Assembly: GCA_964448645.1 (NCBI GenBank)
Contig: CAYUZY010000008.1
Span: 1 to 30,516 of the forward strand
Source: GCA-2719315 sp964448645
Lineage (GTDB): Bacteria > Bacteroidota > Bacteroidia > Flavobacteriales > Flavobacteriaceae
Length of the DNA stretch: 30,516 nt
Reading direction: 5' to 3'
Shown here: positions 8,401-14,939 of the stretch, piece after piece
How the letters are laid out: every line of letters starts with the position of its first letter
How positions within the stretch are numbered: the stretch's first letter is position 1
Notes under the pieces: model-generated
Seen by the model: the letters and a program-made list of their open reading frames with translations, nothing else
What the model was told of the DNA's origin: nothing
The model's database searches: none
Translations under genes and position numbers: made by a program

Positions 8401-8646
8401 ACTTTTCAAGATGTAATTAACTTTAACAATAAGTTAAACGCAGAATATATTAATTTAAAAGATTATATTGATGCTTCTGAGCCTGAAGTTACATCAGGGG
8501 CAATAGATTTATTTAATGATTTAAATATTAAATCGGATAATTTAATGAAAGAAATAAATCAAATAATTTCTGAAGATTTTAAAAATTTTGATAAACAATA
8601 TAAGTCTTTAGAGATAGAAACTTTATTAATTCCTAAAGAGAATTAA
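5491..8646 (+). CDS. Secreted VPS10/sortilin-like Asp-box beta-propeller protein
   Basis: This 1051-aa protein has a signal peptide (residues 1-20, cleavage near VFAQ) followed by a basic stretch. About residues 30-745 contain around ten Asp-box or BNR hairpins of the type S-x-D-x-G-x-x-W, for example SNDAGVTW, SIDGGDNW, SLDGGKSW, TIDGGNSW and SKDDGKNW. These indicate one or two large propellers of the VPS10/sortilin class that marine Bacteroidota encode in many copies and that are often mislabelled 'glycosyl hydrolase'. The C-terminal 200 residues begin with a beta-rich domain and end in a charged, helix-rich segment, likely coiled coil. No catalytic sialidase Arg triad is evident, so a binding or protein-handling role is more likely than glycosidase activity. 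It follows the HxlR gene by 15 bp and overlaps the convergent DUF5916 gene by 4 bp. Confidence 0.85.
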   Translation: MAIRFRFFLLVVFIFSSVFAQKKRNKKDDKQRAPITYNKLEWRNIGPFRGGRSVCSTGVVGEPGVYYMGITGGGVWKTFNNGISWKNISDGFFKTGTVGAIEVSESDSNIVYVGMGEHAARGVMTSMGDGVYKSNDAGVTWTHIGLEFTRHISDIRIHPKNPNIIYVAAQGAQYGPSEDRGVYRSLNGGKSWKKVLYKSKTSGASSLSMDMNNPRILYAAMWDHKRTPWKITSGGPESGIYKSIDGGDNWKEIEKGLPESFGKSGVSVSRANSQIVYLNIEAADDKGGVYRSDDGGKKWKQVNKDRVTVARSWYYMEIFADPIDENTVYVLNAPALKSIDKGKTFKVMPTPHGDNHHLWINPYNNKVMINSNDGGANVSLDGGKSWSTQQNQPTAQFYRVIADNQVPYHVYGGQQDNSAIGIKSRTNSQGIGWKDFYSVSGCESAYLAFDSKNPIIVYGGCLNGIIERWNRKTNESKSIQQYPELGLGKVPKDFKYRYNWNAPIISDPNNPKVIYHAGNVLFKTSNQGQDWEVISPDLTRNNKDRQGEGGGPYTIEGAGGEVYNTIMSVAISPRNSNIIYAGTDDGLVNITIDGGNSWKNITPKGLGESIINSIEVSPHNPGTIYIVAMRYKFMDFKSYIFKSSNYGETWELINKGIEGKHNFTRVVRADKKVNGLLYAGTETGFYLSKDDGKNWSQLQLNLPVVPITDLYINDNDLIAATSGRSFWILDDIAPLQVTDEIKEIKILKPKDTYMILGGRVSKSNRSLGTNPLPGITLDYYLPVKTDSLDIKLEIIENDKVIRTYSNKKDKLNKTWPGGPKISKPIPSKKGFNRFHWDFKRERLPYIDNVFVYGGHQGSTVAPGVYKARIKVNNKFSETNFKILPDPENKFSKEAYNDQQEILRKIDVKITEIHQAVNSMRSIQNQLNFHINVLENHIDKKDDYNKTISMAKNIEMKLKNWEKKLIQPKQKTFQDVINFNNKLNAEYINLKDYIDASEPEVTSGAIDLFNDLNIKSDNLMKEINQIISEDFKNFDKQYKSLEIETLLIPKEN

Positions 8647-10886
8647 AGCCCAATCAAATATTGAAATTTTAAAAAGTATTGAGTTCTGTCAATTCTATAT
8701 GGACTAGAGAATTCTGAATTAAAATCTTCAATTGATCCTTGGTTTGCTCCTATATAAAAAATTGTTGATGGATTTGGATTCCACTGAATTAATGGTTGAA
8801 GAAAAAATTGCTCATAAAAATTATTATACTCAGAAATTAGTCTAATGTTTAACGAGTTATTAAATTGATATTTGAGACTAAACCTAGAAATATAACCTTT
8901 AAAAAAATTAGAATTATCATTTAACTTTTTTAGCCTAGCATATCTAATAGAAGGTTGAATATTTAAGTTATTATTAATTTGAAATGATGGAGAAAAATAT
9001 AATGTAAATTCTTTTCCAACTTCTGGAATATCCTCATTATATGCAATATCTTTTCCAAAACTCATATTCATCATAAATGAAAAAAACTCATTTGGAGAAC
9101 TTGTAATTTCAATTCTATTTGCGGGAAGATTTTTATATTCTTTCCCTAAATAGACTTTATAAATATCCCAATCATAAGTATATTCAATTAAAGTAGCTCC
9201 AATACTACTTAAAGTTATTATACCATCAAGACTTATTGTTTTTAATTTATTTTCAAATGTATATAGAACATCAGCTTTACTTCCTATGCTAAAAAATTGT
9301 AAAGCTTTTTTATTTAAATAATTTTGATATGTATGAAAAAAAGTAGTCCATCTGCGATTGTTTTTTACTAAAAATCCAACATCAGATTGATAATTTGGCG
9401 AAATATTTTTAAAGGAAAAAAAGGATTTCCAATTTTCAGTATTTCGGTATAATTCTAGATAAAAAGCATTCCCTTTTAGTTTATCACCATCCAATTTTAC
9501 CGATTTTCCTTTTACATAATCATCGGATTCAATCCAATTTGAGATAGGCTCTTTATTAATATTTGTAAAAAATTCATATGAAACTCTTAATTTTTTAGAT
9601 AAAAGAAACCATCCATCTGTCCCTATCAAATTTCCATAGCCTCCATCTTTATGATATCTATTTGTAGTAATAAAACCAAATCTTTTGTTTTTATCTATGA
9701 TATGCTGATACCGGAATACATTTACATATGATTCACCTCCTTCACCGAAGTATGATTTGTCTTCTCCCCCAATTTGATAGGGTGTGTTTTGATCTACAGC
9801 TGTAAGAAAATAAATTCGAGAATTAACACCTTGACTAACTAATTTTGTTGAAACTAAAGGATTGTTAATTGATCTTGAGTAAAACGCTCCATCAGAAAAT
9901 TTAACAATATCACTTCCTCTATTGAAATAAGGTCTTTTTTCAGGATATTCAAGTGCATATGAAGAGTTAATATCTAGTTTAGTAACATCTGCTTCAACTT
10001 GAGAGAAATCAGGATTATATGTTATTTCAAATAGAGTATTCTTATTTAAGTCAATATTTAAACCTAACCCAAAATCTGTTTTTAATTTATCATAATTAAT
10101 TTTTGAATTTTTATCTGGTTTTTCTCCAGTTATATTAGATGAGATATATGGAAGTAATTCAAAACGTTTTTCTATTTCTATATCTTTTAAAATGATTACA
10201 TCAGTAGTTTGACAAACATCACAGGAATTATTGCGATCATACTATGAACTTATAAACTCAACCTCATTTCCATCACGGTATGTTCTTCTAAAGAATCTAA
10301 ATTTCCATTCTTGGTTTTTTTTATTGGTAAAAGGAAGATTTTTAAATGGAATTTTATATTCTACGTTATAGCCATTACTTACTATTTTTCCTGAGGTTTC
10401 AAATTTAATATTGTAATTAAGATCATAACTTTCAAACTCATCAATTGCATCTGTTTGTCTTGCATCAGCTTGACTTCCAAAAGGGTTAGAAACTAAATTA
10501 TAATTATTCCTAGAATCTCCATAAGTATCTAGCTTTACATTAACCCAATCATCATTACTAAACATATTAAAGTCATCTCTTTGTCTTACAGAAGCTCTTA
10601 CATTAGAAGAGTCATCATATGCATAAAAACCTATATATAAGTTTTTGCTTGAATAAAGCACATAAACATCTGTTTTTTTATCAGGAGGAGTATTATAGCC
10701 TGGTTTGAATTCATAATCAAGACTAACTTTTGAAGCATTTTTCCATTCTTCTTTATTAATTATTCCATCTAAATTAATTTGACTATCATTAATTTTTTTT
10801 GGCTCAATAATTTTTTGAGATTGGATAAATGAAAAACAACCTGAAAGCAATGAAGTTAGAAATAAAAGGATAAATTTAATTTTCAC
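8643..10886 (-). pseudogene. DUF5916 / CBM9-like outer-membrane protein, interrupted by one TAG
   Basis: The frame from ATG 10886 to TAA 8643 is 748 codons with exactly one internal stop, TAG at 10242-10244 (codon 215). Nothing else is broken and the frame does not shift. The N-terminal part has a signal peptide (a lipobox-like LLSGC is also present) and a CBM9-like domain (INLDGIINKEEW). After the TAG the frame continues with CDVCQTTDVIILKDIEIEK, NPDFSQVEADVTKLD and YPEKRPYFNRGSD, the hallmark of DUF5916, then a barrel-like C-terminus. The full length equals the family's usual 720-800 residues. The TAG stands where the paralogue at 11798-13954 has Trp in SSWAPVPR. It may be a recent pseudogene, a population variant, a sequencing error or a read-through site. 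A good promoter precedes it, so it may still be transcribed. Confidence 0.85.
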
Positions 10887-10903
10887 TAATTTTAATTCTT
10901 TGG

Positions 10904-10937
10904 CAAATATAGTTAAGGCTCATTATAAGAAAACAAA
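10904..10937 (-). promoter_or_regulatory. Promoter of the interrupted DUF5916 gene
   Basis: On the minus strand TTTG (10937-10934), a 22-bp spacer, then TATATTTG (10911-10904) match the Bacteroidota -33/-7 promoter pattern. The -7 box ends 17 bp before the ATG at 10886, giving a very short leader. Confidence 0.6.
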
Positions 10938-10954
10938 AATTTTAAATTAAGTAA

Positions 10955-11656
10955 ATGTTATCTCAGAAAAAATCATGGTTAATTAGAAAAACTCATAGAT
11001 ATTTAGGATTAATTATTGGTATTCAGTTTTTAGCTTGGACAATTTCCGGCTTATATTTTAGCTGGACCAATATCGATGAAATTCATGGGGATCATTTTAG
11101 AAAAGAATTACCTCCAACTTTTGTATATAAAAATCTAATTGATATTGATAGTATTCCTAAGGAAATTAATAACATTAGTTTGGTAGAAATTTCTAATAAT
11201 CCATTTTATTGGATTAATAATAAATTTCTTTATAATGCTAGAAGTGGACAAATTAAAAATGAAATAACTGAAAAAGAGGCTTTGTCAATTGCTGAAAAAA
11301 ATATGATAGAGGATTTAAAAGTATTAAAAATTGAAAAAATTAAAAAAGTAGGAAATCACCACGAATATAGAGGAAATCCACTTCCTGCTTATGCAATTAT
11401 TTATGACCATCCTAAGAAAATAGTGGCATATATTGATGCTAAAAGTGGAATATTTCAAAAAGTTAGATATTCTAGTTGGAGAATTTTTGATTTTTTATGG
11501 ATGGGTCATATTATGGATTACCAAGGTCGTGATAATTTTAATAATTTACTGCTAAGAATTTTCTCTCTTTTTGGTATTTTTACTGTAATTAGTGGATTTA
11601 CATTGTGGGGAATTTCTTCACCAACATTAAGAAAAATGTTTAAATATGATAGATAG
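10955..11656 (+). CDS. PepSY-domain membrane protein
   Basis: This 233-aa protein has the layout of PepSY-associated transmembrane proteins. It begins with a basic N-terminus and the WLIRKTHRYLGLIIGIQFL helix (about 8-32), with the His expected in this family. A periplasmic region with a PepSY-like strand-helix segment follows (EKEALSIAEKNMIEDLK to YIDAKSGIFQKVRYSSWR). It ends with FLWMGHIMDYQGRDN and a last helix near 197-217. Relatives often accompany TonB receptors or ferric reductases; no receptor is present here. It is divergent from the interrupted DUF5916 gene (68 bp between starts), and its last 11 bases overlap a 51-aa ORF in another frame. It is shorter than the four-helix PepSY_TM proteins, and the role is not determined. 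Confidence 0.82.
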   Translation: MLSQKKSWLIRKTHRYLGLIIGIQFLAWTISGLYFSWTNIDEIHGDHFRKELPPTFVYKNLIDIDSIPKEINNISLVEISNNPFYWINNKFLYNARSGQIKNEITEKEALSIAEKNMIEDLKVLKIEKIKKVGNHHEYRGNPLPAYAIIYDHPKKIVAYIDAKSGIFQKVRYSSWRIFDFLWMGHIMDYQGRDNFNNLLLRIFSLFGIFTVISGFTLWGISSPTLRKMFKYDR

Positions 11657-11801
11657 ATTAAAACTTTTTTTTACCTCAGTAAAAGACACATCTAGTTTGC
11701 AAAAAGAAATTCAAGACCAAAAGAATAAAGCAAATAGATTAGACATTTCTCCTTTAAATCCATCTGTTAAAAAAGAACTTTTGTCTTCTAAGAAAGATTA
11801 A
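11646..11801 (+). CDS. Small basic hypothetical protein (51 aa) coupled to the PepSY gene
   Basis: ATG 11646 overlaps the end of the PepSY gene (TAG 11654-11656), and the frame runs to TAA 11799-11801. The product begins MIDRLKLFFTSVKD, continues with a charged, probably helical segment rich in Lys, Gln and Asn, and ends with VKKELLSSKKD. No signal peptide or membrane helix is seen. The overlapping start suggests translational coupling. The stop overlaps the stop of the convergent DUF5916 gene through a shared TTAA. I do not recognise the family. Support comes only from the open frame, the overlap, and the fact that it exactly fills the space between two genes. Confidence 0.55.
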   Translation: MIDRLKLFFTSVKDTSSLQKEIQDQKNKANRLDISPLNPSVKKELLSSKKD

Positions 11802-13954
11802 TTAAAGTTTAACCAATAGTTCAATTTAAAATTTATGTTCCAAGACCTTACCTCTTTTGGCATTAAAATCTGATTACTGTTATAAACTATAAATAAATCG
11901 GAGGCAGGTTTATATCTCCATTGAAACCTTGAATTAAAGTTCCATAAATCAAATTGCTCATTATATTGATATAAATTTGAAAAAAATATTTTATTAGTTA
12001 ATGTAATATCAACTTTGGCTCCAATAAGCCAAAAGTTAGATTCATTCCAAGGACTTTCTAATTCAATTGAATTATAAGCTATTAAAGAACTTAAACTAAC
12101 ATAAGGTTGAAATCGATATCCTAATTCAGTTCCTATTCCTTTTCTTTTTCCATTTTGATAATAACCTCCAATTATTCCTTCAAACTTATAAGTTAATTTC
12201 TTTTGTTGGTTAGAAAAATATTCTAAGCTTAAATAATTCCATTTATGATCAGATCCTTTTGATAGTGATTTTATATTTGATTTAATGGGATCAAAGTCAT
12301 CTAATAATTTAACAAAATTTGTTGTAATATCAATTTTGAGCGAACTTCTGTCTTTATAATTAATAAGATATGATAATTCATTTATAAGATCAGTTTTTTT
12401 ATAGTTTTTATCTAGATATAATATTCTTGAAAATTTAGGGCCATGAGATATTATTTTTGAATTTTCTTCGTAAAAAAGATAACCTATCGAAGAAGATAAT
12501 TTTAAAAAGCCTTTTCTTGGAACATACCCCACTTCTGCATTAAAGTCTTCTCCAATAAACTCTTGTTGTATACGCCATTTCCAATTTGTGGAATTATACT
12601 CAAGATGAGATGCTAAGGAGCTATTGTTATTATTATCAAAATTATCGGTAAATGTTTTTAACATTAAAATTTTTCCTTGCCATAAATTATCAATAGATGC
12701 ATAATTATACTCTATACCTAAACTTCTATTATATTTGGAATAATTAGAGTTATTTATTTTTGAATTAATTAAAGATTCTTTATTTATAAACATTAAGCCA
12801 AGACTTGATCTATCAAAAACTTTTTTTTGAATTGTGAATACTCCAAAGTTTTGTTTTGGCAAATTAATTTCATTTAAATTTTGAGTTTGAATATTCATTA
12901 GACCAATTCTCCATTTTTCATTAATATTTCCACTTAGCCTCAACCCTGCTTCAATTGGAACTCCAAGACCAATTCTTCTGGAGAAAAAAGGTCTGATTGT
13001 TTTGTAACCAAAATTTGCAAACAGATCTGCATTTTCTAGAAAAAATTGTCTTTTTTCGGGATAAAAAAGCTCAAATCTATCAAGGTCTGTAATTTGTTGA
13101 TCAACTTCAACTTGAGAAAAATCAGGATTAATAGTTAAATCTAGGTTCAATGAACTTGAAAAATTCATTTTAAAATCACCACCAATCTTATTTGTATTTT
13201 CTTTATCCTGATTTTTATTTAATAAAGAGTATGGTATAACTGAAATATTTTTACCTTGTTTTGGAGGAGGTTTATCCCAGATTAAAACCCCAGTATATGC
13301 AAGAGATACTGAAGGGAATTGTCTAGGAACTGGAGCCCAACTTGATTTCTCATTGGCTTTTAAGTCAAGTCTTCCAAAATTTATTCCCCATTCACTAACC
13401 CCTTCCTTATATCTTATAGACTTTAGAGGAATAGAAATTTCACAAATCCATTTGTCTTTATCAAAAGTAACTTCAGAAACCCATTTTGTATCCCAATTTA
13501 AATCTACTCTTCCACCATCATACATTGTTCCATCCCACTGAGCCCCATATGCATTTAATCCAAAAGTAAAACCTGTAGTTTGATTGTTAAAAGGGTCAAT
13601 CGCTATTAATAGGTTATCATTTTTGTTAAAAGAGAAATCTCTTCTTAGAGACTCAACTGCATAATCTCCTTGAATCGCATTATTAAAAAAAACTATTCCA
13701 AAGTATATATATTTTTCATCATATAATATTTTTACTTCTGATTCTTGTTGAGCATTTTTGCCATCTGTCGGAGTTATCATGAAAAAATTTTTTGCAACAT
13801 CAGCGTTTTCCCATGCATTTTCATTTATTAAACCATCAATTTTTATTTTTTCACTAATTTTTTTAGGATGAATTTTAAAGTTTTGATTTATTTTTTGAGA
13901 GTATAAGTTATTTATAAACAGAGTAACTAGAGAAATCAGAATATTTCTAATCAT
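11798..13954 (-). CDS. DUF5916 / CBM9-like outer-membrane protein (intact paralogue)
   Basis: This 718-aa protein has a signal peptide (cleavage near LYSQ), then a CBM9-like domain at about 30-220 (KIDGLINENAWENAD, WICEISIPLKSIRY, SSWAPVPR). The DUF5916 section follows, with the signature NPDFSQVEVDQQITDLDRFE and YPEKRQFFLENADLF, then a C-terminus of alternating strands ending in an aromatic-rich segment, as expected of an outer-membrane barrel. The family's function is unknown; the sugar-binding-like N-domain suggests contact with carbohydrate or surface glycans. It is clearly homologous to the interrupted gene at 8643-10886 but not a close copy, so this looks like an old duplication. It ends 4 bp inside the convergent 51-aa ORF. 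The tRNA-Phe gene lies upstream but has its own terminator. Confidence 0.9.
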   Translation of the reverse strand: MIRNILISLVTLFINNLYSQKINQNFKIHPKKISEKIKIDGLINENAWENADVAKNFFMITPTDGKNAQQESEVKILYDEKYIYFGIVFFNNAIQGDYAVESLRRDFSFNKNDNLLIAIDPFNNQTTGFTFGLNAYGAQWDGTMYDGGRVDLNWDTKWVSEVTFDKDKWICEISIPLKSIRYKEGVSEWGINFGRLDLKANEKSSWAPVPRQFPSVSLAYTGVLIWDKPPPKQGKNISVIPYSLLNKNQDKENTNKIGGDFKMNFSSSLNLDLTINPDFSQVEVDQQITDLDRFELFYPEKRQFFLENADLFANFGYKTIRPFFSRRIGLGVPIEAGLRLSGNINEKWRIGLMNIQTQNLNEINLPKQNFGVFTIQKKVFDRSSLGLMFINKESLINSKINNSNYSKYNRSLGIEYNYASIDNLWQGKILMLKTFTDNFDNNNNSSLASHLEYNSTNWKWRIQQEFIGEDFNAEVGYVPRKGFLKLSSSIGYLFYEENSKIISHGPKFSRILYLDKNYKKTDLINELSYLINYKDRSSLKIDITTNFVKLLDDFDPIKSNIKSLSKGSDHKWNYLSLEYFSNQQKKLTYKFEGIIGGYYQNGKRKGIGTELGYRFQPYVSLSSLIAYNSIELESPWNESNFWLIGAKVDITLTNKIFFSNLYQYNEQFDLWNFNSRFQWRYKPASDLFIVYNSNQILMPKEVRSWNINFKLNYWLNFN

Positions 13955-14008
13955 TTTTAATTTTATAAATATTTTAGATGAATTTAATTAAAGTAAAAGT
14001 TTTTGAGA

Positions 14009-14037
14009 TAAAAAACCCCAATTAATTAATTGGGGTT
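14009..14037 (-). terminator. Terminator of tRNA-Phe (perfect palindrome with T run)
   Basis: Positions 14014-14037 form a perfect 24-bp palindrome, AACCCCAATTAA and its mirror, with four G-C pairs near the base of the stem. On the minus strand it is followed by a T run (plus-strand A run from 14010). It begins 7 bp beyond the tRNA 3' end, so it is an intrinsic terminator for the minus strand. Confidence 0.85.
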
Positions 14038-14043
14038 AAAAAG

Positions 14044-14116
14044 TGGTACCTCGCAGAATCGAACTGCGGACACAAGGATTTTCAGTCCTTTGCTCTACCA
14101 ACTGAGCTAAGGTACC
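14044..14116 (-). tRNA. tRNA-Phe (anticodon GAA)
   Basis: The minus strand folds as a standard cloverleaf of 73 nt. The acceptor stem is GGTACCT with AGGTACC and discriminator A; the D arm is GCTCAGTTGGTAGAGC. The anticodon arm AAGGA-CTGAAAA-TCCTT has anticodon GAA, and the T arm is CGCAG-TTCGATT-CTGCG. The CCA end is not encoded (the next bases are CTT). It has its own promoter and terminator, so it forms a stand-alone unit between the DUF5916 and coaX genes. Confidence 0.97.
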
Positions 14117-14132
14117 TTACTTTGTTTTGCTG

Positions 14133-14164
14133 CAAATATAATTTCCTTTTTACGACTCTACAAA
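14133..14164 (-). promoter_or_regulatory. Promoter of tRNA-Phe
   Basis: On the minus strand TTTG (14164-14161), a 20-bp spacer and TATATTTG (14140-14133) give an excellent match to the Bacteroidota vegetative promoter. The -7 box ends 16 bp before the mature tRNA 5' end at 14116. Confidence 0.75.
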
Positions 14165-14185
14165 CTAAAAAGATTAATTTCTTTG

Positions 14186-14193
14186 TAATTTTG
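14186..14193 (+). promoter_or_regulatory. Candidate -7 box TAATTTTG for coaX operon
   Basis: TAATTTTG matches TAnnTTTG and lies 15 bp before the coaX start at 14209. There is no good TTTG at -33. It is back-to-back with the tRNA-Phe promoter, and the box itself lies just beyond that promoter's -33 element. Confidence 0.45.
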
Positions 14194-14208
14194 AGAATAA
14201 ACTCTACA

Positions 14209-14937
14209 ATGAATTTAGTAGTTGATATTGGAAATACGAACTTAAAATATTTTTTGTTTTCAAAAGGATCAATTTTGGAGTCTTGTAAAAAAGACTTTAT
14301 TTCAAATGAAAAATTTTTAAAGGAGATTAAAAACAAATTCTCTAGTATTAAATACATAATTTATTCTGATGTAAGAAACAATGAAGATTTAAATTTTTCT
14401 AAGTATTTTACTCAAACACTAATTATTAGATGCTCATCAAAATTAAAATTGCCTTTTAAAAGTAATTATAAACCTTTAAATAAACTCGGTGAAGATAGAA
14501 TATCTCTTTTGAGTGCAAAATGCTTAAATTATCCTCAAGAAAATGTTTTAATTATTGATTTGGGGACATGTATAACTTATGATTTTATTGATAATAAAAA
14601 TATTCATCATGGAGGAAGTATAAGTCCTGGATTTGACTCTAGATATAAAATTCTTTCAGATTCAACAAAAAAACTACCACTTTTGAAATATAAAATCCCT
14701 GAAAATATTACAGGAAATTCTACTAAGAAATCAATTCATTCTGGAATTTATCATGGTATTTTATCTGAAATAAAATATCAAATTAAATTTTATACTAAAC
14801 AATATAAAAATATAAATGTTGTTTTAACAGGTGGAGATTCTATACTTTTGTCTAAACCACTAAAAAATAGGATATTTGCCGATCAAAACTTTTTAGCTCA
14901 AGGGTTAAATTATTTGTTAGAGTTAAATAAAATATAA
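14209..14937 (+). CDS. coaX: Type III pantothenate kinase
   Basis: This 242-aa CoaX-type pantothenate kinase phosphorylates pantothenate in the first step of coenzyme A synthesis in the cytoplasm. The ASKHA-fold motifs are clear: VVDIGNTNLK at the start (D6 in the phosphate loop), GEDRISLL at 94-101, IIDLGTCITYDF at 115-126 (D117) and GGSISPGFDSRY at 135-146. The frame is open further upstream, but I chose ATG 14209: it starts just before the first motif, gives the usual family length, and avoids overlap with the tRNA-Phe promoter. It begins an envelope-related operon; the next gene follows after 2 bp. This association with outer-membrane genes is a gene-order feature of flavobacteria. Confidence 0.95.
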   Translation: MNLVVDIGNTNLKYFLFSKGSILESCKKDFISNEKFLKEIKNKFSSIKYIIYSDVRNNEDLNFSKYFTQTLIIRCSSKLKLPFKSNYKPLNKLGEDRISLLSAKCLNYPQENVLIIDLGTCITYDFIDNKNIHHGGSISPGFDSRYKILSDSTKKLPLLKYKIPENITGNSTKKSIHSGIYHGILSEIKYQIKFYTKQYKNINVVLTGGDSILLSKPLKNRIFADQNFLAQGLNYLLELNKI

Positions 14938-14939
14938 TT

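Noticed and set aside
9630..10241. Separate 328-aa and 214-aa genes instead of one interrupted DUF5916 gene
   Set aside because: Both pieces are in the same frame, the sequence between them reads as conserved DUF5916 with no further stop, and the summed length equals the family's.
14122..14208. Longer coaX start
   Set aside because: The extra 29 residues run through the tRNA-Phe promoter and precede the DIGNTN motif that begins right after Met 14209 in the family.
14082..14357. Minus-strand open frame of 91 codons
   Set aside because: It overlaps the tRNA-Phe gene and promoter and the coaX start, and its product looks like nothing; it is a shadow.
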